Assembly (NCBI RefSeq): GCF_009827635.1
Contig: NZ_WTYW01000001.1
Coordinates: 1,010,001-1,074,000, forward strand
Source: Parapontixanthobacter aurantiacus
GTDB lineage: Bacteria > Pseudomonadota > Alphaproteobacteria > Sphingomonadales > Sphingomonadaceae
Direction: 5' to 3'
Length of the DNA stretch: 64,000 nt
In this document: one piece after another, positions 55,867 to 64,000 of the stretch
Layout of the letters: each line of letters opens with the position of its first letter
Position numbering within the stretch: position 1 is the first letter of the stretch
The notes under the pieces: generated by a model
What the model was told of the DNA's origin: nothing
What the model saw: only the letters and a program-made list of their open reading frames with translations
Database searches by the model: none
Program-made: the position numbers and the translations under genes

Positions 55867-56334
55867 GTGCCGCTCGATCATCTGTCCGACGACATCTTCG
55901 ATCACGGACCCGATCCAGACAACCCGGGCTGGAATCACTGGAACTTTCACGACGACACGCTGTTCAACGGCGCGGTTCTCGGAAGGCTGATCGTTCGGAA
56001 GGATGGCGATGCCTGCCGTCTGCGCATGTTTCCGGAGCGGCGCCACCTCAACCTGCAAGGCGTCATCCACGGCGCCGTCACCATGGGCCTTATCGACATA
56101 TCGCTGTTCTCCGCGATGCATGTCCTCGGCGGCTCGGATAGCGGCCCATCGGTCACCCTCGAACTTTCGACGCAATTCGTCGAAGCGGGCAAGGCCGAAG
56201 AACCGCTCGACGCGGTGACTTCGATCCTGCGCGAAACCGGGCGACTGGCGTTCTTGCGGGGCGAGGTCGTGCAAGGCGACACGATCGTGGCCGCCTTCAG
56301 CGGCATCGTGCGCAAGTTCAAGCCGCGTTCCTGA
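55867..56334 (+). CDS. PaaI/hotdog-fold thioesterase family protein
   Basis: Hotdog-fold acyl-CoA thioesterase-like protein of 155 residues, starting at GTG one base after the sdhB stop. Visible are the long-helix segment LNLQGVIHGAVTMGLIDISLFSAMH (the HGG-type catalytic region with His-Gly-Ala) and the beta-sheet with VTLELSTQFVEAGK and LAFLRGEVVQGDTIVAAFSGIVRKF. The substrate is unknown. It is coupled to sdhB and 10 bp from zapE. Confidence 0.82.
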   Translation: MPLDHLSDDIFDHGPDPDNPGWNHWNFHDDTLFNGAVLGRLIVRKDGDACRLRMFPERRHLNLQGVIHGAVTMGLIDISLFSAMHVLGGSDSGPSVTLELSTQFVEAGKAEEPLDAVTSILRETGRLAFLRGEVVQGDTIVAAFSGIVRKFKPRS

Positions 56335-56344
56335 TCGGTCCGGC

Positions 56345-57466
56345 ATGAGAGAGAACGGCATACTCGCGCGTTACCGCGCCCTCATCGAAGCGGGAGAGTT
56401 GCAACCCGATACCGATCAGCAGGCGGCTGCGCAGCGACTGGATACGTTGCAAGGCCGACTGGCGGAAAAGCCGCGTTCCGGGCTCATCTCCCGTTTGTTC
56501 GGCAAGGAGGAAGCCGCCCCGCCCGGTGTTTACATGTGGGGCGGAGTGGGGCGCGGCAAGTCGATGCTGATGGACCTGTTCCACGAAACCTTGCCGATCG
56601 AAGCGAAGAGGCGCGTTCACTTCCATGCCTTCATGCAAGAGGTCCACGACCTGATGCGCGAATGGCGCGAGCGTGACCCCGGCGATCCGATCCCCAAGGT
56701 TGCGCGCGATCTCGCGACCGGCGTACGCTGCCTCGCCTTCGACGAGATGGTCGTCAACAATTCGGCCGATGCGATGATCATGGGACGCTTGTTCCGGGCG
56801 TTGATCGTCGAGGAGAAAGTCGTAATCGTCACGACGTCGAACCGTCCCCCGCGCGATCTCTACAAGGACGGGCTGAATCGCGAGCATTTTCTGCCGTTTA
56901 TTGCCCTTATCGAAGAACGCCTCGAAGTTGTGCCCCTGAATGGGCCGACCGATTACCGGCTCGATCGGCTTGCCGGGATCGATGCCTGGCATACGCCCCT
57001 CGGCCCGGAAGCGACCGCGAAGGTGCGCGAGGTATTCTTCCGGCTTACCGATCACGAAGCCGAGGATGCGGAGACGGTACCGTCACGCGAGCTTGATGTC
57101 GGCAAGAAGCGCACTATCCACGTTCCCAAGAGCTTTCGCGGCGTCGCCGTGTTCAGCTTCAAACGCCTTTGCAGGGAGCCACGAGGGGCGGCGGACTACC
57201 TCGCTATCGCCCGCGAATATCACACGGTCATCATCGTCGGCATTCCGCAGATGGGGCCGGACCAGCGCAACGAGGCGACGCGCTTCACCGCCTTGATCGA
57301 TGCGCTTTACGAAGCGCGGGTGAAGCTGTTCGTGACCGCGGAGGTCGAGCCCGAAGAACTGTATCCGGCGGGCGACAACAGCTTCGAATTTCAACGCACC
57401 GTCAGCCGCCTCAAGGAAATGCAAAGCTCGCGCTACATGGCGCTGGGACACGGCGAAACGGGGTAG
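56345..57466 (+). CDS. zapE: Cell division protein ZapE / AFG1-family ATPase
   Basis: AAA-type ATPase of the AFG1/LACE1 family, 373 residues; in E. coli it acts on the Z-ring during constriction. Walker A is YMWGGVGRGKSMLMDLFHE near residues 60-78; Walker B-like region is LAFDEMVVNNSADAMIMGRLF; sensor block VVIVTTSNRPPRDLYKDGLNREHFLPF follows, then RFTALIDALYEARVKL. The order sdhB-thioesterase-zapE is conserved in related genomes as far as I know. Confidence 0.94.
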   Translation: MRENGILARYRALIEAGELQPDTDQQAAAQRLDTLQGRLAEKPRSGLISRLFGKEEAAPPGVYMWGGVGRGKSMLMDLFHETLPIEAKRRVHFHAFMQEVHDLMREWRERDPGDPIPKVARDLATGVRCLAFDEMVVNNSADAMIMGRLFRALIVEEKVVIVTTSNRPPRDLYKDGLNREHFLPFIALIEERLEVVPLNGPTDYRLDRLAGIDAWHTPLGPEATAKVREVFFRLTDHEAEDAETVPSRELDVGKKRTIHVPKSFRGVAVFSFKRLCREPRGAADYLAIAREYHTVIIVGIPQMGPDQRNEATRFTALIDALYEARVKLFVTAEVEPEELYPAGDNSFEFQRTVSRLKEMQSSRYMALGHGETG

Positions 57467-57478
57467 TCCGCAAGCCAG

Positions 57479-58714
57479 CTAGACGAGCAGTTCCTTCGCC
57501 GGGCCGCGACCGAGAAAAGCGGCGGGCGAGGCGGTCGCACCGTAGGCGCCGGCGCAGAAGAGGACCACGATGTCTCCTTCCCGCGCGGTCGGCAGTATGA
57601 CGGCATCGCCCAGGCGATCGAGCGGCGTGCAAAGGCAACCGACGACGTTGACGCGCTCCTCCGGCTCGGCGGCGAAGCTGTCGGCAATCGCGATCGGGTA
57701 ATTGCGTCGCACCACGGTTCCGAAATTCCCCGACGCGGCCAATTGGTGGTGCAGCCCCCCGTCGGTGACGAGGAAAATCTCGCCGTGGCTTTCCTTCCGA
57801 TCGACGATGCGACAGCAATAAATGCCCGCCTCCGCCACCAGATACCGTCCCAGTTCGATGTGGAACTCGGTCTCGGCAAGCACGTCCGGCAGATGCGCGA
57901 ACCGTTCGCGCAATGCTTCCCCGACCCGCTCGATGTCCAGCGCCTCGTCGCCATGAAAGTACGGCACCCCGAAGCCGCCTCCCATATTGAGCGACGGTAA
58001 GCCTACCCCGGCGGTCGTGCAGATTTCCGCCGCCAGGTCGAGGACATTGCCCTGCGTCTCGATGATGGCTGCCTGATCGAGCGCTTGGCTTCCGGTAAAT
58101 ACGTGCAGGCCACGCCAATCGCATGGCTGAGCGCCAAGGTAGCGCGCGAGTTCCGGCACGCGGGCTGCATCGATCCCGAAAGGCTTCGCCCCGCCCCCCA
58201 TCTTCATGCCCGAGCCGCGCAACTCGAACTCCGGATTGACGCGCAGGGCGATCCGCGGCTTGCGTCCGATTTCAGAACCGATCGAAAGAGCGCGCTCGAC
58301 TTCGCCTTCGGATTCGCAATTCAGCGTTACTCCCGCCGTGATCGCGGCCGCCAGTTCCGCATCGCGCTTGCCGGGACCAGCGAAACTGATGCGATCGGCA
58401 GTGATATTCGCGGCCTCGCACATGGCCAGTTCGCCGCCAGAGGCAATATCGAACCCGTCGACGAGTTCCCGCATCGTCTCGAGCAAGGGCGGGAACGGAT
58501 TGGCCTTTACCGCATAGTTGAGCCTCAGCCGCTCCGGCATGGCGCTGCGCAAGCGCGCGACGCGCTGTCGCAATCGATCGGCGATGTAAAGAAATACCGG
58601 AGTCTCGCCGGCTTCTTCCACCCACGCGGAAACGGAGCGTCCTCCGATAAGCAAGCGCCCTTCGGTATCGGCATCGAAGCCTTCCGGGATCGGTCCGTGC
58701 GGCTTTGCTTTCAT
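57479..58714 (-). CDS. PLP-dependent decarboxylase, exosortase-A-system associated type
   Basis: Fold-III, PLP-dependent ornithine/diaminopimelate-decarboxylase-like enzyme of 411 residues. The PLP lysine is Lys70 in LNYAVKANPFPPLL; other blocks are GFDIASGGELAMCEAAN, SFAGPGKRDAELAAA, LRVNPEFELRGSGMKMGG, NMGGGFGVPYF, ELGRYLVAEAGIYCC and VVGCLCTPLDRLGD. The sequence and its neighbour (acyl-CoA ligase with ATGA-type overlap) fit the decarboxylase of the exosortase A/PEP-CTERM exopolysaccharide system. Substrate is unknown; diaminopimelate decarboxylase LysA is the main alternative. Confidence 0.82.
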   Translation of the reverse strand: MKAKPHGPIPEGFDADTEGRLLIGGRSVSAWVEEAGETPVFLYIADRLRQRVARLRSAMPERLRLNYAVKANPFPPLLETMRELVDGFDIASGGELAMCEAANITADRISFAGPGKRDAELAAAITAGVTLNCESEGEVERALSIGSEIGRKPRIALRVNPEFELRGSGMKMGGGAKPFGIDAARVPELARYLGAQPCDWRGLHVFTGSQALDQAAIIETQGNVLDLAAEICTTAGVGLPSLNMGGGFGVPYFHGDEALDIERVGEALRERFAHLPDVLAETEFHIELGRYLVAEAGIYCCRIVDRKESHGEIFLVTDGGLHHQLAASGNFGTVVRRNYPIAIADSFAAEPEERVNVVGCLCTPLDRLGDAVILPTAREGDIVVLFCAGAYGATASPAAFLGRGPAKELLV

Positions 58715-60246
58715 ACCCCTCGCCCTGTCGCGCCGTATTGTTCGATGACCGAGGAGCGATCAATCTTCCCGTTCTGGTTGAAGGGCATTTCACCAATTGG
58801 ATGCACCATGCGCGGGTGCATGAAGGTCGGCAGGATGTGCTTCAAATGCTTTTGCAAAAGGGTCATCGAAGTATCTGTATCGTCGATCATTTCCACGGCA
58901 AGGGAGACCGTCTGGCCCAGTTCCTCGTCGGGAACTCCGAAAGCGACCGCATGACGGACAACGCCGGAACCGATTGCGACATCCTCGATCTCCTGCGGGC
59001 TGATACGTGTGCCCGAACTCTTGATCATGGCATCGTCGCGTCCGACGAAGAAGAGCAGGTCGTTTTCGTCGCGCATCACCGTGTCGCCGGAATAGACGGC
59101 CGTTCCCCCATAGTAGGAGAATGAGGGCGCAGGCTTGAACCGCTCCGCCGTTCGTCCCGGATCCTTCCAATAGCCTTGCGCCACCAGCGGCCCGCAATGC
59201 ACCAGTTCGCCAGGTTCGCCCGGTTTCGTCAGAGCGCCTGTTTGATCGACCACCAGTATCTCTGCGTGGGGAATGGCCTTGCCCATCGACGTCGGATATT
59301 TCTCGACCAAGGCAGGATCGAGATAGGTCGAGCGAAATGCCTCCGTCAGCCCGTACATCGGCACGATGTCGGCAGAAGGGAAAGCCTCGCGAAATTTCGT
59401 TATCAGCGACCGGGTAAGTGCACCCCCGCTATTGGTAAGCCGACGCATCGATCCCGTCGCTTCCGGTGGCCAATCGACCGAGACGAGTTGCGTCCATAGG
59501 GGTGGAACGGCGGCGAGCGTCGTGATGTCATGCGCCGCGCAGGCCTTTACGACGTCGCGCGGGAACAGGTAATCGAGCGGAACGACGCAGCCACCGGCGT
59601 ACCACGTGCTGAGCAGCTGGTTTTGCCCGTAATCGAACGAAAACGGCAGGACGGCGAGCGTCCGGTCGGACGCTTGTAGCGAAAGATAAGATGCTACGCT
59701 GTCCGCCCCAAGCCAAAGATTGGCGTGAGACAGCATGACGCCCTTCGGCTTCCCCGTCGAACCGCTTGTATAGAGTATGGCAGCAAGGTCATCGGTATCT
59801 GCGTTCGATGCGGCCAGCCTGCCGGGAAAAGCGTCGCGCAGCCCGCTCGCCTCTTCGTCCGAAAAGAACGTGCAAGCTTGGCTCAAATCTGCCCGGTCGA
59901 GCAGCTTGAGACGCGCTGTGGTCGCAATCAGGCACGACGCGCCGCAATCGCGTAAGATATGGCGGACCTGCTCTTCCTTGAGCAGGGGATTGATCGGAAC
60001 ATGGATCAGCTTCGCGCGAGGCGCGGCGAGTGGAAGGATCGCAGTCCACACCCCTTTCGCGGCCCAGCTCGCAACACGATCCCCCGGATTGGCGATGGAG
60101 GCCAGCCACGCGCTCGCCTGCGCTACCACCTCGCGCAATTCGGCGTACGAATAGGCGCGCTCCTTCAGGACAAGTGCGGTGTCGTTTGCCTGACCCCGCT
60201 CGAGAATATGGTCGAGCGGACGGATTTCGACCTTCACGCCTTCCAT
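58711..60246 (-). CDS. Acyl-CoA ligase (AMP-forming), exosortase-A-system associated type
   Basis: Adenylate-forming ligase of 511 residues. The start MEGVKVEIRPL was preferred because a GGAGGGG site precedes it directly. Signature blocks are ILYTSGSTGKPKGVMLSHANL (AMP motif), MYGLTEAFRSTYLDP, YSGDTVMRDENDLLFFVGRDDAMIKSSGTRISPQEIE and the C-terminal catalytic Lys in NGKIDRSS. It overlaps the decarboxylase gene by 4 bp and faces the acyl carrier protein gene across a 220-bp divergent region. It probably loads an acyl or amino-acyl group onto that carrier. Confidence 0.85.
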   Translation of the reverse strand: MEGVKVEIRPLDHILERGQANDTALVLKERAYSYAELREVVAQASAWLASIANPGDRVASWAAKGVWTAILPLAAPRAKLIHVPINPLLKEEQVRHILRDCGASCLIATTARLKLLDRADLSQACTFFSDEEASGLRDAFPGRLAASNADTDDLAAILYTSGSTGKPKGVMLSHANLWLGADSVASYLSLQASDRTLAVLPFSFDYGQNQLLSTWYAGGCVVPLDYLFPRDVVKACAAHDITTLAAVPPLWTQLVSVDWPPEATGSMRRLTNSGGALTRSLITKFREAFPSADIVPMYGLTEAFRSTYLDPALVEKYPTSMGKAIPHAEILVVDQTGALTKPGEPGELVHCGPLVAQGYWKDPGRTAERFKPAPSFSYYGGTAVYSGDTVMRDENDLLFFVGRDDAMIKSSGTRISPQEIEDVAIGSGVVRHAVAFGVPDEELGQTVSLAVEMIDDTDTSMTLLQKHLKHILPTFMHPRMVHPIGEMPFNQNGKIDRSSVIEQYGATGRGV

Positions 60247-60466
60247 CCCCTCCTCCGATCCCAATCGTTCCAACACCGCCTCGTTCGTTTCGTCACGCCG
60301 TCGACCGCGTCCTTAGAACCCGGCAGGTCGTGCTGTCCATGCGAGGCAAACCAGAAGGGCATGGCCGCGGTCCCGCTATCTGATGGCAGCTATGCTTGCT
60401 TCGGCCCGGTCGAGCCGATAATGCGGGTTTTCCAAAAGAACCGGGTTTGGGAAAGGCGAAACTTGC

Positions 60467-60826
60467 ATGGCCGTCACCTCGCATGCGCAGACCGAACAGG
60501 ATCGAACGGACGATTCGGCCAGCAACGTAAGCGACGCGTGCCACGGACGAATCAACGCGAAGGCCGTCGATGAGCGACTGCGCGCCGTATTATGCGACGT
60601 CCTCGCGCTGGACCCTGCCGATGTTGCCGAGTTCGATGCCGATACTGGCCTTTTCGGACACTTGCCCGAAATGGATTCCATGGCGGTGGCCGGACTGCTC
60701 ACGGAAATCGAGGACCGCTTCGGCATCATCATCGATGATGAGGACGTCGATGGTGAAATGCTCGAAACCTATGGTGGTCTGCGCGATTTCGTCGAAGGCA
60801 AGCTAACAGACGGCGCGGACGCCTAG
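60467..60826 (+). CDS. Acyl carrier protein, exosortase-A-system associated
   Basis: A 119-residue phosphopantetheine-binding protein. An N-terminal 30-residue polar extension precedes the ACP fold; the attachment Ser71 sits in LPEMDSMAVAGLLTEIEDRFG, and IIIDDEDVDGEMLETYGGL completes the fold. It is divergent from the acyl ligase and its start has a GAAAGG site (60451-60456). It ends in a 4-bp overlap with the convergent rRNA methyltransferase gene. Confidence 0.85.
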   Translation: MAVTSHAQTEQDRTDDSASNVSDACHGRINAKAVDERLRAVLCDVLALDPADVAEFDADTGLFGHLPEMDSMAVAGLLTEIEDRFGIIIDDEDVDGEMLETYGGLRDFVEGKLTDGADA

Positions 60827-62022
60827 TTACGGACGAAACAGCTGCTGAGTTCGACATGAGTCGACCAGCGGAATTGCCCGACAGGGCGCAAGCTATGCAA
60901 GCTGAAGCCGGCCGCCTTCAATATGGCGGCATCGCGTGACCAGCTCGATGGATTGCAACTGACATAGGCGACGCGCCGGACGTCGCTCTGCGCGATCTGT
61001 TCGATCTGGTTCCTAGCCCCGGCTCGCGGAGGATCGAGAACGATCGTCTCGAAACGCGCCAGTTCCTCGGCTCGAAGCGGATTTCGAAAAAGGTCGCGAT
61101 GCAGCGCGAATACGGACGCGCCCGACCGGTTCGCCGCAGCCTTGCAGGCGATATGTGCGTCCTGCGCAGCCTCGACCGCCAGCACCCTCCGCTCCGCCGC
61201 CAGCGCGTAGGCGAATGTTCCCAGTCCTGCGAAAAGATCGGCGGTTGGGCCACCGCTTGCAAAGGCAAGCACGTCGTCCACCAGTCGCTGCTCCCCGTCC
61301 TGTGTCGCTTGGAGGAATGCGCCGGGCGGAAACGGAACGGCCTCGCCCGAAAGCGTGATCGTCGTCGGTTCCGGCTCGTAGAACACCTCGGGTCCGAACC
61401 CCTGATCGAGGGAGAGGCGCGCAAAGCCATGTTCCTCGGCAAAAGCGGTTAGTCGTTCGGTCTGCGCCAGTCCTTCGGGCTCTATGCCGGAAATGACGCA
61501 ATCGACGCCCCGATCGACCAGCGTCAAGGCGATTCGAGCAGTGCCTTTCCCAAGGAACGAGCGCAAAAGCGAACGCAGAGGGCTGACCAGAGCAACCAGT
61601 TCTGGTCGCAGGACCGGGCACTCGACAAGATCGAAAATGCGATTGGTTTTCGGCAGGTTGTAGCCGATCCTTACGCCTTTCCCCGAAGAGACGGCATGCA
61701 GCACCGTCCTTCTGCGACTATGGGGCGGAGACAGATGGGTCGGCAAAAGCTCGCCCGGTTCCAGTCCGAGTTTGAGCGCGGGCAGGACGACGCGATCGGT
61801 TACGAACTGGCGCAGGGCCTCCTCGTCGCAATGCTGCAGTTGGCACCCGCCGCATTCGCCGAAATGGCGGCAGGGCGGCGTGACACGATGCGGACCGGGT
61901 ACAATTGCTCCGTCGGGTGCAATGCGATCGCCGGGTGCCGCACCCGCCACATGCTGTTTGCTTTCCGTGACGCCGTCGCCCTTGGACGCAAGGCGAACGA
62001 TCTCCGCGGCTTCGATGGTCAT
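60823..62022 (-). CDS. TrmA/RlmD-type class I SAM-dependent RNA methyltransferase
   Basis: RNA uracil-5 methyltransferase family, 399 residues. The Fe-S cluster cysteines are in CRHFGECGGCQLQHC (about 51-65) with a fourth in VECPVLRP. The methyltransferase half has TADLFAGLGTFAYALA (motif I) and the TrmA-type catalytic region IVLDPPRAGARNQIEQIA followed by YVSCNPSSWSRD with the nucleophile Cys. Like RlmD it targets 23S rRNA or tRNA uridine, but the exact site cannot be read. The TRAM domain is short. Confidence 0.88.
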   Translation of the reverse strand: MTIEAAEIVRLASKGDGVTESKQHVAGAAPGDRIAPDGAIVPGPHRVTPPCRHFGECGGCQLQHCDEEALRQFVTDRVVLPALKLGLEPGELLPTHLSPPHSRRRTVLHAVSSGKGVRIGYNLPKTNRIFDLVECPVLRPELVALVSPLRSLLRSFLGKGTARIALTLVDRGVDCVISGIEPEGLAQTERLTAFAEEHGFARLSLDQGFGPEVFYEPEPTTITLSGEAVPFPPGAFLQATQDGEQRLVDDVLAFASGGPTADLFAGLGTFAYALAAERRVLAVEAAQDAHIACKAAANRSGASVFALHRDLFRNPLRAEELARFETIVLDPPRAGARNQIEQIAQSDVRRVAYVSCNPSSWSRDAAILKAAGFSLHSLRPVGQFRWSTHVELSSCFVRN

Positions 62023-62037
62023 CCTGTAGCTAGGCGA

Positions 62038-63759
62038 TCAGATGTCGGCAAAGACATGCGTTTCGCTGGCAGCCCCGGGATGAGTAAGCGCACCCTTGGA
62101 TGCCGGTCCGACATTCTGCGAGTATCTCCAGAGTGCACCGGACTGGTAATCGTTGCGTCGGGGTTGCCATTCGCCGCGGCGTCGGTCGAGTTCGGTTTGA
62201 TCGATCTCGACATCGATAGACCCCTTCTCGGCATCAATGTGGATCATGTCGCCATCCTTGACGAGCGCGATCGGACCGCATTCTGCCGCCTCCGGACCCA
62301 CATGACCGATGCAAAAGCCGCGCGTCGCCCCGGAAAAGCGTCCATCGGTGACCAAAGCGACCTTTTCGCCCATTCCCTGACCATACAAGGCAGCCGTTGT
62401 CGAAAGCATCTCGCGCATGCCCGGCCCGCCCTTCGGGCCTTCATAGCGAATGACGATGACACTCCCCTCTTGGATATCGCGCCGTTCAACCGCATCGAAT
62501 GCGTCCTCCTCGCATTCGAAGACGCGCGCAGGTCCGCTGAATTGCAGTCGTTCCATGCCCGCGACCTTGACGATCGCGCCATCAGGAGCGAGCGATCCTT
62601 TTAAACCGACCACCCCGCCGGTCGGGCTGAGCGGCGAGCGAACGTCGTAAAAAACTTTCTGATCCGGGTTCCACGTAATCTCTTCGAGGTTCTCGCCGAG
62701 GCTCTTTCCAGTCACGGTCAGGGGCTCTGGATCGAGAAAACCGCCGTCGAGAAGGGTTTTCATGGCCATGTAGACCCCGCCCGCCTCATGCATGTCCTTC
62801 GCGACATATTGTCCACCAGGCTTCAGATCGGCGATGTAAGGCGTCGTTTTGAAGATCTCCGCGACATCGAAGAGATCGAACGCGATGCCGCACTCGCTCG
62901 CCATCGCGGGAAGATGCAACGCCGCATTAGTCGAGCCTCCGGTTGCAGCCACGACCCGTGCGGCATTCTCGAACGCTTCACGAGTACAGATATCGCGCGG
63001 GCGCAGGATTCGAGCGAGCAGTTCCATCACCTGGCGCCCGGCGGCTGTCGCAATCTCCTCTCGTGATTTGTAAGGAGCAGGTGCCATATTGCTGTTCGGA
63101 AGAGATAATCCGATAGCTTCTCCTACACACGCCATCGTGTTCGCCGTAAACTGTCCGCCGCAGGCGCCGTGTCCGGGACAGGCCACTTTCTCAAGTGCGG
63201 TCAGGTCTTTCAGCGGGCAGCCTCCGGCGGCATATTGGCCTACCGCCTCGAACACATCGACGACAGTGACGTCTTTCTCGCGATAGGTTCCGGGAAGGAT
63301 CGACCCGCCATAGACGAAAATCGAAGGCACATTGAGCCGCAGCATCGCCATCATCATGCCGGGCAGGCTCTTGTCGCATCCGGCGAACCCGACAAGCGCG
63401 TCGTAGCAGTGGCCGCGCACCGACAATTCGATAGAGTCGGCTATGACTTCGCGGCTTACCAGCGAACTTTTCATCCCCTGATGACCCATGGCGATGCCGT
63501 CGGTGACCGTAATCGTGTTGAAACGCCGCGGTGTGCCCCCGCCCTCCTCAACGCCGCGTCGGCAGATATTCGCTTGTGCGTCGAGCGCTGTATTGCAAGG
63601 CGCGCTGTCGTTACCCGCCGACACAACGCCGACGAAAGGTCGGGCGATTTCTTCCTCGGACATCCCCATCGCGTAGTAATAGGACCTGTGCGGCGCACGC
63701 TCGGGACCGACCGAGACGTGGCGGCTCGGAAGGCGCGATTTGTCGAAATTCTGGGTCAT
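62038..63759 (-). CDS. ilvD: Dihydroxy-acid dehydratase
   Basis: Converts 2,3-dihydroxy-isovalerate and its homologue to the 2-oxo acids of valine and isoleucine synthesis. It has 573 residues. The Fe-S ligand cysteines lie in [20 protein letters not shown] and [18 protein letters not shown]; the tail ends in a polar segment that includes [13 protein letters not shown]. No Shine-Dalgarno-like sequence precedes its ATG; instead a GC-rich hairpin directly abuts the start (see that feature). A gap of 15 bp separates it from the RNA methyltransferase gene. Confidence 0.96.
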   Translation of the reverse strand: MTQNFDKSRLPSRHVSVGPERAPHRSYYYAMGMSEEEIARPFVGVVSAGNDSAPCNTALDAQANICRRGVEEGGGTPRRFNTITVTDGIAMGHQGMKSSLVSREVIADSIELSVRGHCYDALVGFAGCDKSLPGMMMAMLRLNVPSIFVYGGSILPGTYREKDVTVVDVFEAVGQYAAGGCPLKDLTALEKVACPGHGACGGQFTANTMACVGEAIGLSLPNSNMAPAPYKSREEIATAAGRQVMELLARILRPRDICTREAFENAARVVAATGGSTNAALHLPAMASECGIAFDLFDVAEIFKTTPYIADLKPGGQYVAKDMHEAGGVYMAMKTLLDGGFLDPEPLTVTGKSLGENLEEITWNPDQKVFYDVRSPLSPTGGVVGLKGSLAPDGAIVKVAGMERLQFSGPARVFECEEDAFDAVERRDIQEGSVIVIRYEGPKGGPGMREMLSTTAALYGQGMGEKVALVTDGRFSGATRGFCIGHVGPEAAECGPIALVKDGDMIHIDAEKGSIDVEIDQTELDRRRGEWQPRRNDYQSGALWRYSQNVGPASKGALTHPGAASETHVFADI

Positions 63760-63762
63760 CGG

Positions 63763-63785
63763 GCGGGTTTCGCCCGCCTCGCGGG
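63763..63785 (-). promoter_or_regulatory. Candidate structured leader in front of ilvD
   Basis: On the minus strand the ilvD leader contains CCCGC (63785-63781), then GAG, then GCGGG (63777-63773), and, after the loop CGAAA, CCCGCC (63767-63762). The middle GCGGG can pair with either flanking CCCGC, giving two mutually exclusive hairpins, the second ending four bases before the ATG. This resembles a translation switch, but a simple fortuitous GC-rich repeat is also possible; no leader peptide is visible. Confidence 0.3.
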
Positions 63786-63817
63786 TTTTATCAAGCGCAA
63801 GCGATGTTTGGCGGGTC

Positions 63818-64000
63818 TTAATTCGCCTTTAGCGCGGCCAGCGTCTGCCGGGCGACTTGCGCAATCCTGTCGGCCCATTCCGATTGTCCTTGAGCGGAAG
63901 TGACCAGATCCTGTCGTACCTCGATCGTCAGATACGGTATGCGACGCGTTTCTGCGTGACGATCCATCGTCGCATTGAACTGCTTGCCCGAGTAAGGCTC
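63818..64000 (-). CDS. N-formylglutamate amidohydrolase-like protein (C-terminal end only)
   Basis: The last 60 codons of a minus-strand gene whose start lies beyond the window. The peptide includes [23 protein letters not shown]-type sequence followed by a helix ([19 protein letters not shown]). This C-terminal block is typical of N-formylglutamate amidohydrolase/HutG-like proteins, which release glutamate from N-formylglutamate or act on similar N-acyl amino acids. The function cannot be fixed from the fragment. It is 58 bp upstream of ilvD in the same direction. Confidence 0.7.
   Translation of the reverse strand, partial: EPYSGKQFNATMDRHAETRRIPYLTIEVRQDLVTSAQGQSEWADRIAQVARQTLAALKAN

Noticed and set aside
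1-64000. tRNA/rRNA genes, IS elements, CRISPR arrays, prophage
   Set aside because: No cloverleaf-like stretches, transposase motifs, repeat-spacer units or phage genes were recognised; not computed with a dedicated search.

Overview
The window is a 64 kb stretch of an alphaproteobacterial chromosome, most likely from the order Sphingomonadales (Erythrobacteraceae/Sphingomonadaceae type). The evidence is gene content and order, not any search: a complete alphaproteobacterial nuo operon running into birA-coaX-rnj-DUF1467, a lexA gene with an alphaproteobacterial GTTC-N7-GTTC operator, a TipN-like polarity protein with a TTAA-N7-TTAA (CtrA-type) box, an RNase E with a long acidic insertion in its S1 domain, and exosortase-A-associated acyl genes. 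Coding density is high, 4-bp or 1-bp stop/start overlaps are common, and GTG/TTG starts occur. I see no IS element, prophage, CRISPR array, rRNA or tRNA.

Layout. 1-6061 (+): trpE (5' end outside the window), a phosphodiester-glycosidase-like lipoprotein, trpG, trpD, trpC, moaC and moeA in one tight run (tryptophan, then molybdenum cofactor). 6182-6889: lexA. 6925-9126 (-): comEC-like gene, divergent from gltX (9150) and gltA (10596, TTG start). 11920-18537: an accessory-looking signalling/polarity block. It holds a histidine kinase whose phospho-acceptor His is replaced by Pro, a helical DUF2336-like protein, a protein resembling a decayed cytidylyltransferase/CDP-alcohol phosphotransferase fusion, an Hpt-like protein without its His, and, divergent from that across a perfect CtrA-type box, an 856-residue TipN-like coiled-coil membrane protein. 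18548-37782 (-): nuoA-N with four extra small or unknown genes inside it, followed by birA, coaX, rnj and a DUF1467 gene.

37918-50868: mixed metabolism and cell wall: aldehyde dehydrogenase, thiolase, small lipoprotein, SH3 protein, 2-hydroxyacid dehydrogenase, NTF2-like protein, a GNAT gene split by an in-frame amber codon, nitronate monooxygenase, a lipoprotein methyltransferase, prfB, PBP1a and an amidase. 51286-54051: rne, preceded by a 480-bp gene-free divergent region. 54139-58714: SDR, sdhB (without sdhCDA beside it), thioesterase, zapE, then an exosortase-A-type PLP decarboxylase, acyl-CoA ligase and divergent acyl carrier protein up to 60826. 60823-64000 (-): RlmD/TrmA-type RNA methyltransferase, ilvD with a possible structured leader, and the 3' end of an N-formylglutamate amidohydrolase-like gene.

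The most interesting region is 11920-18537. Two phosphorelay-type proteins lacking phospho-acceptor histidines and a probable pseudoenzyme lie next to a CtrA-boxed TipN-like gene. This could be a polarity or cell-cycle module working by protein-protein regulation instead of phosphotransfer; that reading is inference. The small membrane proteins inside the nuo operon and the amber-interrupted GNAT gene are the next most checkable observations.
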